Position numbers and translations under genes: made by a program. From Xanthostigma xanthostigma (Eukaryota > Arthropoda > Insecta > Raphidioptera > Raphidiidae), in contig OY754468.1 in the NCBI GenBank assembly GCA_963575645.1, positions 51,347,665 to 51,411,664 on the forward strand: a DNA stretch of 64,000 nucleotides, given 5' to 3'. This document shows positions 36,252-48,304 of this stretch, in pieces. The notes under the pieces are model-generated. The model searched no databases. It worked only from the letters and a program-made list of their open reading frames with translations, and had not been told where the DNA came from. Position 1 is the stretch's first letter, and each line of letters starts with the position of its first letter.

Positions 36252-37508
36252 ACCGGTCCTTTTTTTCGAAAACGGTTAATCGTAGAGAGTGGTGTCAAAA
36301 ATCTGTATTATCAAAGCCCTAATGAAGAATCGAATGGTGATATTTTTTTCCCCCAGATAGGTCGGCTTCCCTATTAGTTTGCTCCGGAATGTTCAGAACT
36401 TCGGAATTTTAAATGGCACGATAGGACGAAAGTGGTATTGTTGAAAAGATCTTTAAAAAATAAGCAAGTTTTGTAGGACTTTTTTTTTGTTACTGCCACC
36501 CCTGTTAAGTAATATTCGTTTGAAATTATTAAATTAACATGTCATAATGACGAACTTAATTTTAAAAGTTGGCATTTAAAATCTAGTTACCTAATTAAAC
36601 ACTGCCATAAATGTTTGTTTTCTATTTACTTCTAAACACTGATGAGCTCTTCTAGATATGCTATGAGTAACTCTAAGTATTTTCAGACAAAAAAAAAACA
36701 ATTACAATTGGGCTTTTGAATGAAATTTTTTTTTTGTCATAAATGGAAAGATCGTATATAAGTTTTATAACAAAACTATTTTTCTTTTTTTTATTTTCGT
36801 TATAATTCAAAAGTTATATCAAATTAAAAATAAATTTTTGTACCCAGTTCCGAGAACGCGCCGACATTTCCCGAACATAATGTGACGTCATAATGTTTTA
36901 GTCAATACACATGTAGAAGCCAATGATAGTATACTGCGTATATACATTTTACCATTATGACGTCACAACTGTCAAAAACAATTTTAGGGCGTTTGCAGTC
37001 ACGTGATTTTTTTAAATATTTTATCAATTTTAAATTGCTTATAATTAATTTAAAAAAAGTTTTTTGAAAGTTTTTCGCATCGATTATCAATATTATTTAT
37101 AATAAAGTTTTAAAATACAATAAAAAAATCGATAATTATTTTTTTTTCAAAAGCCTAATTATTGAAAACTTATTGTAACATTGTTTAATTAGGCAACTAG
37201 ATTTAAAATTAAGTTCGTTATTATGACATTTCAATTTATTATAATTTCAAATGAATATTACTTAACAGGGGTGGCAGTAATAAAAAAAATGGTCTACAAA
37301 ACTTGCATATCTTGTCAACAATACCACTTTCGACCTATTGTGCTATTTAAAATTCTGGAGTTCTGAACATTCTGGAGCAAACTAATAAGGAAGCCGACCT
37401 TTCCGAGGGAAAAAAATATCACCATTCGATTCTGCATTAGGGCTTTTATTATACAGATTTTTGACACAACTCTCTACGACTAACCGTTTTTGAAAAAAAA
37501 ACGACCAG
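36252..37508. mobile_element. Large foldback element with about 350-base inverted arms
   Basis: The left arm (36252-36605) reads CGAAAACGGTTAATCGTAGA...TATTATCAAAGCCCTAATG...TGCCACCCCTGTTAAG. The right arm (about 37190-37508) is its inverse with scattered differences. The loop of about 580 bases has no family resemblance. No transposase; origin unknown. Confidence 0.75.
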
Positions 37509-37811
37509 GCGAATTTTTTTAAAACATGATTTGACTACGTGTTAATATTACGTAATTTATAATAATTTTTTTCCAGGATGTTTTTCAACTTTACGCCTGT
37601 AAGAACTGCAGTGCGTTTGTTGATCCTCATTTGGCAAATAGATTTAAAAATGGCGTCGGGAGAGCTGCGTAGTAGTATAAAAGGATTTTGAGTGCAGAGT
37701 TCAGGGAATATTTATGGGTGGCCTATGTTCTAAAAGCGACTTTAAACATCACAACAAAATCGACGATCGCGCCAACGAACCCGCGGATAAATAAAATAGT
37801 AAATGTTTTTT

Positions 37812-38797
37812 TTTTGACGTGATAACGTCTTATAAATTGATGAATCACCAATCTTATAAATTGAGGAAACACCGGCTGCATGTACGAAAAAGTGTAACGT
37901 TCGTAACGCGTAACGTTCCTAACGCGTAACGTTCCGCCTGACCCTGTGCGTGCTTTTTGCTAATTTCTCGCTCAATTTAAATCAGATCGGTTTGAAACCA
38001 GTCTTAAACGAAAGAGGAGAACATTTTACATAGATTTCGTATAACAGAATTTGCCTAAACAGTTTTTTTATACAAATTTATATAGAAAAATAGCTTTATA
38101 AATGCAATGTTGTCTAATGCATGGCGCGACGCGGTCGGTCGTCTTTGTTTGCCGTACATGGAAATTAGAAAATAACGTATGTCTTGTCTTAACATGAAAA
38201 CAGCTGCATTTCTAATGTTTAATTCAATTTTTTGACATTAGTATTTTGTGAAATGCAACGCCTTCTAAGTTAAGTATTGGAATAACTAATTATTATTAGA
38301 ACATAATACTTTGACAGTTGCAAACGTCACTTTTGACATTTCTTATCATTCCGACACCAAGGATAAGCGGATTGAAACCAAATTTTGGGAGGATGTTTGA
38401 TATGCAAATATGAAGTGGCCTATTGTTTTTGGGGAACATCGGCGCATGCGTAAAAGAATATATCTCTTATAATGATGTTTTATATAATAATAATATAGTT
38501 TTTAAAACGGTTTTTACTCTACCTATTTTTACTAGAAATTTTTGTAAATTTTTTGGGGAAAATCGGCGCATGCGCAAAAGAGAAACATGCCATAGTTGTT
38601 TTTTATATAATAATGGTGTACTTTTTATAGTGTTTTATTATTCTACTTAATAAAATTTGCCTAAATTTGAAGCGAAAGATGCAATATCATAGATTCGAAT
38701 TATTATAATTATTATACCTATCAATTTAGGTTATGTATTACGGAATACGTTATCACGTAAAACTATCGTCCGTAAACCGACTTTACAGACAACCAAT
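37812..38797 (+). repeat. Family B repeat ends around a foreign 0.75 kb segment
   Basis: The left end at 37812-37955 has tandem TAACGTTCxTAACGCG expansions; the right end is at about 38711-38797. Between them are a duplicated block (GGGAACATCGGCGCATGCG near 38433 and GGGAAAATCGGCGCATGCG near 38557), also related to 62570-62690, and the 38655-38715 block shared with 31560-31625. Confidence 0.55.
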
Positions 38798-39502
38798 TTT
38801 TTGTTTGTTTGAATTACAGCATTGATTGAGAAATATACTGACAGTGATTTTTCCGCAAGAACGAGGATATGGATTACTTTATTACCGACAGATATAATTG
38901 AAAATGACCTGTCGGTTATTCTTACAAATTGATTTATTTCGTTCCGTTGACTGCGTCGATATGCAAGACAGTGTTTTGTTTATTGGCAGTCTGTACAACT
39001 TTTACTGAACGGTGAAGCATCATTAATCAGTTAAAACACACTTTAACTTTTACCTTATCACCTCGGACGGTACACAACGAAGCATAAGAAACAGTGTTGC
39101 GTTAATTATAATAACTAGTGGTGCCCGTGCAAGAATGATCTTACAGGGGGACGTCCATTATTTACGTGAGCTCAAAATGAGGGGAGAAGGCCCGCGGCAA
39201 ATTTTAGTAAATGTTGTAATAATAAATGTTAGGATCATCCTGTGCTCTCGCGGCCCTCTCGGGCTGGCGGTCCCCTCCGACCAGGGGCTCTGCCATCCTA
39301 TTGTTATGCCACTGGGGAAGAGTCTGACAAAATCTCACCAATTCTCATTTAAGAGGAAGGAAGGTATTGACTTTTTAATTCTTATAATAGATGATATGTT
39401 GTGTCATTTTTTTCCTCTTATTTCACAGAAAAAATGAAGACATCATTAAATTAATATCTATCAATTTAAGCTTACTTACGTTTGAAGCAAAATACATGAA
39501 CA

Positions 39503-39975
39503 TCATATATATTAATACGCTAAGGTTTAAGATGTTTGCCTCCCTTTTTAGAAAAAAACCACACAATTTCTCCACATAAATTATATATCATTTTACAGAA
39601 TATAATTGCTTGCTCTACTGACATCGACAACTAAAAAAATGATTATTGCTATTGTTTTTGTAAATTAATTAAACTCTGAACAACGTCTGCCATCTGACGG
39701 CGTAACGTTAACACTTCGATCTGTCATCTGACCTTCATATTGTAAATACTGCATACTGCCATCTGACGGGCAACGCTGAACAACGCTTTTGCTACTTGCG
39801 CCTCTATATGACAATTTTAGTAAAATATTTCTTTTACAATAAAAAGAAGAACGTTATAAGCAGTGTGCAAAATTAGAAACGAATTGAATACCTGTAATCA
39901 TATTTAAAAAATAATTTTGTAAAGTGATAATTGTTATACTTATTTAGTGCGAATAATTCGCACAGGTCACGCTAG
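39503..39975 (+). mobile_element. Non-autonomous Helitron family 1, copy 3 (internally shortened)
   Basis: A|TCATATATATTAATACGCTA at the left; GTGCGAATAATTCGCACAGG...CTAG|T at the right. About 110 bases shorter than the 28276 copy. Confidence 0.88.
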
Positions 39976-40002
39976 TATCAAATAATTATTTATAAAATCT
40001 TT

Positions 40003-40880
40003 AATCTATACCAGAGGTGGGGAACCTGCGGCCTCGAGGCCGCATGCGGCCTCCGCGAGGTTCTTGTGCGGCCCTTTGCCACCTAGTACAAAATGGTAGA
40101 GTTGGTTTCAAACAACTATTGTACATCAACGCCATGACAGTTGCGCGGAAAATCCCGCCAAAGACAGTCATATTGTAACATGACGTCAGAATACTAGTCT
40201 AGTTTCACATATACTTGGAAAAAGGGGCAAACCATTTAGTGACATTGAAATAATTAAAGAATGTATTGTTGAAGCAGTGAGTATGTTAGATCCAAGAAAT
40301 GTCGACAAATACAAACAATTACCTCTTTCAAGAAGAACTGTAACAGATCGACAGCATGAATTAGCGCAAAATGTAACAGAGCAACTTCATACAATTATTG
40401 TTAAATCTATAGAAAAACTATAATAATTTCACAAAAGTCACTTTCTTAGGCCAATCAGCTTATGCGGCCTCTCTTATTGCTGCCTAATTTAAACGTGGCC
40501 TCTAATGGTAAAAAGGTTCCCCACCTCTGATCTATACTAATATATAAAGCTGAAGAGTTTGTTTGTTTGTTTGGGTGAACGCGCTAATCTCAGGAACTAC
40601 TGGTTCAAATTGAAAAAATTTGTTTTGTTGGATAGCCCATTTATCGAGGAAGGCTATAGGCTATATAATATCACGCTACGACCAATAGGAGCGTAGCATC
40701 AATGAAAAACGTAACTCAAAATTTGTCCGTCCGACAAACACTTTTGAGCGGTAACTTCGATCATCATGAAATTTCGACACAACATTCATCTCGGTAAACG
40801 AAGATGAACGTGCGTACTCATGTCCCTCCAACCCCCATTCGTTCTTTTGCACTCGGGTGAAACCGGACGGGACCTCTAGT
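40003..40880 (-). repeat. LINE 3'-tail family F, copy 2, split by a hAT element
   Basis: The tail ATCTATAC is separated from TAATATATAAAGCTGAAGAG by the hAT element at 40012-40529. The rest runs inverted to about 40880, ending in CACTCGGGTGAAACCGGACG. The hAT insertion is therefore younger than this LINE copy. Confidence 0.7.
40012..40529 (+). mobile_element. hAT element with exact 8-base duplication and transposase fragment
   Basis: Ends CAGAGGTGGGGAACCTGCGG and AAAGGTTCCCCACCTCTG. ATCTATAC is duplicated (40004-40011 and 40530-40537). The interior frame reads KGKPFSDIEIIKECIVEA, then LPLSRRTVTDRQHELAQNV, recognisably the N-terminal region of a ZBED/GTF2IRD2-like hAT transposase. The rest of the enzyme is missing. 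Confidence 0.9.
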
Positions 40881-40932
40881 GTATGGATAAATCTAAACGA
40901 CTAAACGTAATTTCAGTCAAATACTTCTAGAT

Positions 40933-41272
40933 CAGGGAACCTTTTGAGACGGAAAAGCCAAAAGTTACTATTTACAAAATTTCCCAGTTTTTAAAGAGCC
41001 ACTAAACATTTTAATTTCAGTATTATAGTATATTTGCTTATATAGGTATAATATATATATCCGAGGACGACACGTCGCGACGGGGGCGGTGCGGGTGAGA
41101 CGCGAGTGGAAATGACTGAGCGATAGACATGGTACTCAATCATGGATCGATTGGACGATTTTTAAGGGTTTATATAATAAAATAATTATTTTTTGCGTAT
41201 GGAACTGGAGAGCCGCAACTTTACATCAAAAGAGCAGCTTGCGGCTCGCGAGCCGCAGGTTGCCGTTCCCTG
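40933..41272. mobile_element. Short hAT MITE with exact 8-base duplication
   Basis: CAGGGAACCTTTTGAGACGG to GCAGGTTGCCGTTCCCTG; TTCTAGAT lies on both sides (40925-40932 and 41273-41280). The end GCGGCTCGCGAGCCGCAGG resembles the vertebrate and insect 'agagccgcaggttgc' hAT MITEs. 340 bases. Confidence 0.88.
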
Positions 41273-41280
41273 TTCTAGAT

Positions 41281-42599
41281 CATTACCATCAGGAAAAAAC
41301 GAAGTTTCTATAAAAATCCGCGCGTATAAATAGTGCAACTTTAAAACAGTTTTATAATCGGTTGTTTCCGAGGCAATTTTAATAGAGGTGTGTTCTGTGG
41401 AGCCATCAATTATAAATCAAAACTGTTAGACAAAGTTATTAAATTTAAATTAAAACACGGCGAGATTAGAACGAGCGGCCGGTTTCTCTTTTAATTATAT
41501 AGTTTTCAACCTTATAGTACCGTTTTGTGCATCGTCCCACTGATACACATTATTACGTCCTAGAGCGCTCGCGCGCCTCTATAACACATGCGTTATATTA
41601 ATTTGATTTTTATCTGAAATCATTTGTTTACCGGAACTGCGCGAATCACTCATCATGAACTACAGGCTGTGTGCACGAAGCCTACTAGCGCCGCTAGTGG
41701 GTAATAGAGAATTATTGAACTCACTTTTTATGGAAATCGCGACATGTTTCTAAGGTGATAAGTCAAAGACTTTAGTTGGCCATGATGTGTCAAAAAAAAA
41801 ATGTAATAAGGGAAACTGATGTTAATTTGTTTACACGGACAGCGGAACGTCAAATTAGGGCGCCAATGGTCTTTATTTTACTTAAATCGCCATCAGCGCA
41901 ACAGCCCGCAGCACACCAAGCATTTCCAGATCTCTTAGTTTTCCTGTGTTTTCTTTGTAATTAAAACACTTCATAAAATTGTAACTATTTTCACTTTTAA
42001 TAAACATTGCTCACTGACATACGGAAAATTTGAGCTTGAAGTTTCCTCTAGTGCTCACCACAAACGCTCGCGTCGAAAAATTTGTAACCCTGCACATAGG
42101 CCATCCGTCCGATTGACTTTAAAATACCCCGCACAAACCTTATGGGATTTGGTCCTCGGTTAAATTGATCGATAATTGCTTTATTTTATAGTTTAAAGAT
42201 CACTAAGAAAAAGTGTCCATGGGCACAATGCCTATAAAAAACCAATAGATTTTTAGCTACATATATGTTTTATAACGAGATTTTAGATATAGGGATATCC
42301 ATTGAATTCACAAACATGTTTCATGTTCAAGTTTTGTTTTTTTTTTTAGAAATAGAAAAATAGTCGAAAACTTTATAATGTTGGAAGGTGTTACCCTGTT
42401 TAAAATAATAATGTCGCATATTCGCATATTCGAAAACATATATCCTATATAGAGCTTAGGAATTTTTAAGATTGTGAATTCAATGGATATCCCTATGTCT
42501 AAAATCACGCTAAACATATCTGTAGCTAAAAATCTATCGGCTTTAGGCTATGCGTCTAGTACACTTTTTCTTAGTGACCTTTAAACTATAAAATAAAAC
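41281..42599. other. Region without supported gene
   Basis: Short frames only. An inverted pair lies near 42205-42300 and 42475-42590 (ATAAAAAACCAATAGATTTTTAGCTAC... and GCTAAAAATCTATCGG...TATAAAATAAA), a foldback of about 390 bases continuing into the palindromic repeat on its right. Confidence 0.5.
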
Positions 42600-42850
42600 C
42601 CAAATCTTTGATTAACGTCTGAATAGAACTCTTCAAATAAATAAAATTGTCGACCAATTTTTCTCAGACCAATATATTGACAAAAAATAACAAATCAATA
42701 TGATGACGTTTCGATCCGGATTTGGAGCTTCTTCAGAAATATCTAAAAAATATAAAAATGAATTAGTATTAAGTTATTTATTATTTTTTGTCAATATAAT
42801 ATATGGTCTGAGAAAAATTGGTCGACAATTTTATTTATTTATAAAATAAA
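42600..42850. repeat. Palindromic repeat family L with CTGAAGA...GAAAC motif
   Basis: CCAAATCTTTGATTAACGTC...AAATTGTCGACCAATTTTTC at the left is matched by GAAAAATTGGTCGACAATTT at the right. On the minus strand 42736-42705 reads CTGAAGA, a 17-base imperfect stem-loop, then GAAACGTC. Confidence 0.65.
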
Positions 42851-43128
42851 ACCGTTTTCGATCAATTTGAACGAGAACCAAATCTCATAAGGTTTGTACG
42901 GGGTCCTTTGGCATAGTTACTCCTATCTCAACGTATGCAAAACCTATCCAAAACGATTTTTTCGCCTACAACCACATATCCTGTAGGTGTGAGTTGTTAC
43001 GTGGGTGGGTGCGTAGATGGAAAGGTTGATATAATATTTCCAGAGAAAGAGATACTTACACTTAAGAAATGTGCAAATCTGACACTGGCTTAGCTTGCCC
43101 ATTAAAATTACATGTTTACTAGAGTGGC

Positions 43129-43712
43129 CTGTGCGAATTATTCGCACTAAGTAAGTATAATAATTATCACTTTACAAAATTATTTTTTAAATATGATTGC
43201 AGGTATTCAATTCGTTTCTAATTTTGCACACTGCTTATAACGTTCTTCTTTTTGTTGTATTACAATATGAAGCTCAGATGACAGATCGAAGAAATATTTT
43301 ACTAAAATTGTCATATAGAGGCGCAAGTAGCAAAAGCGTTGAGCTAAGCCGTCAGATGGCATCATGCAGCATTGCTGTAACGTTGTTCAGCGTTGCTCGC
43401 TGTTTCAAAATTAAAGCCGTCAGATGGCAGAATGCAGTATTGTGTCTGTTGTATTACAATATGAAAGTCAGATGACAGATCGAAGTGTTGACGTTGTTTC
43501 AAAATTAAAGCCGTCAGATGGCAGACGTTGTTCAGCGTTGCTGTTTTTAATTAATTTACTATAACAAAAGCAATAATAAATTTTTTATTTGTAGATGTCA
43601 GTAGAGCAAGCAATTATCTGTAAAATGATGTATAATTTATGTGGAGAAATTATGAGGTTGTTTCTAAAAAGGGAGGCAAACATCTTAAACCTTAGCGTAT
43701 TAATATAAATGA
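43129..43712 (-). mobile_element. Non-autonomous Helitron family 1, copy 4 (full length)
   Basis: Minus-strand ends A|TCATTTATATTAATACGC and GTGCGAATAATTCGCACAGG...CTAG|T; interior about 95% like copy 2 by eye. Confidence 0.88.
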
Positions 43713-44119
43713 TATTTTGTTAAAATATATATGATGATACGTTTAGCGAACGAAGTCGGTGCAAACCCTGAAGGCTAAAGCAATTTTAGATCGAAGAGGG
43801 ACTGGAATAGTTGTTTCGTATTCGTCTCATCGTTTATTTTTGGAAAGGCGTTCTGTTTCGCACTCGGTGGTCTGAATTGAAGAAGAATCGTTACAAATCA
43901 TTTTAACAAGTTGAATATACATTATATGTTGATTTTACTTTCTTTTGGTTTCACGCAATGGCACTCTATACAACGCTTTCTTACGCATACAGTGGCAACT
44001 TATCGTTGGTCTTCGAACAAACGATTGAAACCGCCACTTCCACTAGGGGATGTTTGAATTAATAGATGGGGGAAAAAGCCCATCTCTTGCAAAATATCAT
44101 AGGTATTGATTACTAGAGG

Positions 44120-44452
44120 TATAATACGCGCCACGAATCTAAAAAGCTCGGAAGGTAGATGCGAATGCGGGCTTGCGCTTGTACAGTCTGTTGAAAAACT
44201 ACAAACTCGCAACTCAACAAAACTAAAATAACAATAACAACTTGACAATAGCGTACTCGATTGTACTTACTTTAAAGCAGGAAAGCGACAAGTGACAAAG
44301 GCAACGAGCGATCACTGCCAAACACCGACGAGCGCACGTTCCGTGCAGGTAGCTGGGAGGTGGTGGGAGTCTTAACGGCTCTATAAAATATGCCTTTGCG
44401 ACGCTGTTTGTGACTAACTTCCGAACCTCTTAGATCCGTGGCGCGTATTATA
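44120..44452 (-). mobile_element. MITE family J, copy 3
   Basis: TATAATACGCGCCACGAATC to GATCCGTGGCGCGTATTATA; inverted relative to copies 1 and 2. Confidence 0.85.
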
Positions 44453-44895
44453 GTCAATCTTTCTCCAGGGCTTTATCACACTTGGTGAAGATCATCTGAT
44501 TATTTTAAGCTATACCCTGGTTTCTGACCATCTAGTGTTTTTTTTTTAACTTGTCCCGGTATCATCAGAACACAAAACATGCTTCCAGTTCTTTAAATTT
44601 TAGAAAAAATACTGGAACATTCTGCATACTTTGACAAAATTAACATAACGTTAGGGGTTTCTGCTATATATTTAGTAATGAAGGAACACTGCTAAAAATA
44701 TAGCGGAAAGTCCGAATTGTTTGTTAATTTTGACAAAAATGTAGAATGTGTTGGTATTTTGTCGATGATTTTCTTATGTTCGAAATCTTGTCGGCTGTCT
44801 ATGGGTCAAATTTAGTGTTTGAAATTTGACCCACTTCCTGTTATCCAATCGAGCTAGATTTTTGCGCATAGCTTTGATTATGTATAGTATATAAT

Positions 44896-45024
44896 ATGTT
44901 ACCGGCCAAACCCGATTTCAGGACTAGTTCTACAAACCAGTTTGGCCTAGGCCAAACTAGTTTGTCCTAGTATGAATAGTAGGCCAAACTAGTTTGTCCT
45001 GAAATCGGGTTTGGCCGGTAACAT
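44896..45024. repeat. Palindromic MITE, 129 bases, near-perfect
   Basis: TATGTTACCGGCCAAACCCG and its complement close the ends; an internal CCAAACTAGTTTGTCCTA motif is repeated in both senses. Confidence 0.85.
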
Positions 45025-45114
45025 ATATATCTAATATCGTTTCAAATCCTATATGGCGGACGCCCCAAGGTCCCAAAAGGAGCCTTACCTGTTTTTAGAC
45101 TATAAAGTAAAATG

Positions 45115-45798
45115 GAAATATTAAAATATAGTTTAAAAAAAACTAAAAAACACGCTTTATATCGAACTAAAAAGTAAAAAACAATTTTTTTAAAATAAGC
45201 TTAAAACAATAATGAATAAAAAATACTAGTATTATTGTGAAATAAATGTAGTTTAAAAAAAACCAAAAAACACGCTTTATTATAACGAACTAAAAAGTAA
45301 AAAATATTTTTTTTAAAATAAGAAAGCGTGGGACGCTTTGTTCCACGTTTTCGTACATCGAGCGCTCCACGCTTTTTAAGCTTATTTAAAAAAAATATTT
45401 TTTACTTTTTAGTTCAATATAATAAAGCGTGTTTTTTAGTTTTTTTTTAAACTACATTTATTTTTCACTTTTTAGTTTGATATAAAGCGTGTTTTTTATT
45501 TTTTTTTAAACTATAATATTTATTTTCCACTTTTTAGTTCGATTAATTGTCAAAAATTTGCCGAAAAAAACAATTTTTTTTCGACGTTGACCGGATTAGA
45601 ACCAGCGACCCGTGATTCCGAGAGTTAACGTCAGCGAAGATCCGTGCCTTAGACCGCACGGCTAACCACTGTAGTTACAGTGCTGGCATATTATACTACA
45701 GTAATAAACCACTTGCTGTAGTCCAAACGAAGGTTACAAACAAACATACATACATACAAACTTACAAGTGAAGTTAATATAAAGCGTGTAAAAACTAA
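45115..45798. repeat. Foldback repeat family E, copy 3, with tRNA-Leu-like segment
   Basis: Same plan as copy 2: AT-rich arms, a hairpin near 45335-45375, a tRNA-like part on the minus strand at about 45580-45680, and end ATAAAGCGTGT. The left arm is partly duplicated around 45200-45310. Confidence 0.78.
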
Positions 45799-45799
45799 A

Positions 45800-45925
45800 G
45801 ATTTTTAAGGTCCTGAAGAAGGCAAGAAATATTGCCGAAACATTGTCCAATAAATAATGTTCTAGTGAATAAAAATTGTTTAAATATTTTAGCCTTGTAT
45901 CCCGTATAGTTTTATCATAAATACA
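45800..45925 (+). repeat. Repeat end with hammerhead-like core (Penelope-like element suspected)
   Basis: CCTGAAGAAGGCAAGAAATA then TTGCCGAAACATTGTCC at 45812-45848. CTGAAGA and GAAA flank a perfect five-pair stem (GGCAA/TTGCC), and ACATTGT can form a two-pair stem before a GTC site. The downstream part (AGTGAATAAAAATTGTTTAAATA, TAGCCTTGTATCCCG) is shared with the arms of 57783-58910. Catalysis is unproven: one extra A lies before the stem and no closing stem I is evident. Confidence 0.5.
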
Positions 45926-46319
45926 AAAATTGCCGTTTAAGAGCGTCTAATGTTTTTTTTATTCTACTTTTTTGTGAATTTTGGTTTTAAAAAAAAAAAC
46001 ATTGTTTATAAATAGTTTCTTTCTTTGTTCTTTTCTATACTTATACAAGTCAACTGTTGCTCTTTACACGTTATTGTTGAACAGAGAGACAGCTGACACA
46101 GAGCTAACGATTGCATGTGATTTTCTTTCTCCTAATTAAATAGACAGTGAACTGTATATTTTTAGCAAACAATGCTCAGCTTAATTGCCATTAAATTCAC
46201 GTACTTATATTTTCTCACACCTTGAAATCAACACACGGCCATCTGACGTATTGTTAATTTTTATTAGCGCAGGGCTCCCGATTTTTATTTTAATCGAAAA
46301 CTAACAGAAACATTATCAC

Positions 46320-46430
46320 GTTCAAATCTTTGATTAACGTCTGATTAGAACTCTTCAATAAATAAAATTATCGACCAATTTTGTCTGAAAAATTGGTCGA
46401 TAATTTTATTTATTGAATTATCACGTTCAT
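46320..46430. repeat. Palindromic repeat family L, short copy
   Basis: CAATAAATAAAATTATCGAC CAATTTT and the inverse AAAATTGGTCGATAATTTTA form a hairpin at about 46352-46423. Confidence 0.7.
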
Positions 46431-46636
46431 TTATCGTCATTTAAATTACAGATTATAGAATTATTTACCTATATTTTTAAACAATTGTTTTGCACAATAC
46501 AGTGGTTTTTTTCAAACAAAGATTTTTGTCGGACAAAGTTCTGGAAACACTTACTGCAAACACAGATCCTATATTAGCTGAGAGCTAGCAACGGATTTCA
46601 AAACACGTGAACATTAACCAAAGTATGCGTGTTAGT

Positions 46637-46963
46637 TATAATACGCGCCACTGATCTAAAAGGCTCGGAAATTAGATGCGAATGCGGGCTTGCGCTTGTA
46701 CAGTCTGTTGAAAAACTACAAACTCGCAACTCAGCAAAACTAAAATAGCAATAACAACTTGACAATAGCGTACTCGACTGTACTTTAAAGCAGGAAAGCG
46801 ACAAGTGACAAAGGCAACGAGCGATCACGGCCAATCACCGACGAGCGCACGTTCCGTGCAGGTAGCTGGGAGGTGGTAGGAATATCAACGACTCTAAAAT
46901 GTGCCTTTGCGACGCTGTTTGTGACTAACGTCCGAACTTTTTAGATCCGTGGCGCGTACTATA
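46637..46963 (-). mobile_element. MITE family J, copy 4
   Basis: TATAATACGCGCCACTGATC to GATCCGTGGCGCGTACTATA; full length and inverted relative to copy 1. Confidence 0.85.
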
Positions 46964-47182
46964 CCTAACTAATTTTTGTGACAGATCTTCAGAACAAAAG
47001 AACAGTGGATTTTTTTATTTTCAAAATATTTTGGGATAATATACCTCGGCCGCAGGGGACTGCCAGAATGGCCTTTCAATGTGCAGCAGGTATACTAGAT
47101 TCAATAGTTACATTTTCACAAGGTTTAAAACGTCTACTCGAAATCTGCTGCTGGCTGTTGCTCTATACAATATGTAAACACG

Positions 47183-47716
47183 TAAGGTGCACATAGGGAA
47201 ATTAGCATTGGGAAAAAATACTTGGATCAGAGTTAGCCATGACTGCATTAATTGTTATTTCTATTGAATTATCATGGTAATCTTGAGGATTTCTATTTTA
47301 TTTTGATTTATTTTTATTTTACTTGGCTTTTTTAATAATAAAGCTCTTAGAAATAATTATTTTAATTTTTTTGTACAAAAATAAAACAAAAAAACAACTC
47401 CATCTGTTTGGAAACATTTCATTCAAAAATTGTCTGACTGGTATGACGTATGCGCGTTGGTAAACCAGTGACCCAATGTCTTTAGGTTCAGCACGAATAG
47501 GCGAAGATATTTGATCCCGCACCATATTTAAGTATTTTTGGGAATTTAATGTCCCATTAATAAAAAAAGTCCGATTATGTTGTAATCATTTGAATATTTT
47601 CTTCGGTAGTATACACATTCTTTTTGCAAAAGAATATTAATATCTGTCAAATTGAAAAACAAGATTTCAAGGCTCACTCTGATCCAGTCATTTTTTCCCA
47701 ATGTTAATTTCCCTAT
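47183..47716 (-). mobile_element. Tc1/mariner-type non-autonomous element, copy 2
   Basis: Left end TAAGGTGCACATAGGGAAAT; the right end stops at AATTTCCCTATG. The minus-strand frame again has MVRDQISSPIRAEPKDIG and VIPVRQFLNEMFPNRW. It matches the 16750 copy almost throughout, so both descend from one internally deleted source. Confidence 0.75.
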
Positions 47717-48304
47717 GTTTACATAATGTATATTAGGCGAGCGTGATTGTTTGTATGGCGTTTCCATGACTGCTATATTACAAGCCCCCAGTTCGCAGGT
47801 TCGAATCCGATAAACGTATCAGTTGGATTTTCAATTCGTTATTAAAAATAATATGCAACCTAGAGCGATTTAATGTTGAGTTGAAAACCCTAGCATAAAT
47901 AGTATGTTCTAGGTCAGGGCTGTTAGCATATAGAAATCTTGGAAGTCTCTCTGACGATTGCGGTTGTCATCTGGTCTGTACGGTGGCGCATGCCATCGAC
48001 ACCTTCCCACACGTGCCAACCAAACTCATTGTTTTCTATCGGGCATGCTATTATACCTGTAATTGGTTTATTCGCATAGAACAGTGCACAATATCGTCAT
48101 TAAGTCATTTGTTAATTATTAATTATGATGTCGATTAAAAAGTAAATAGGAAAAAGTGAGAATGTATCTTTAAGAGAAATTGATGCTGGTCCTTTCGACG
48201 CCATTTTGTCACGTGATATTGGGTATCACAAAGGCTTGGTGCTGATCTTTGAATCAAACTATAGTGGGTTCGAATTCCGCACCTTCCTTCATGGATATTT
48301 TGTG

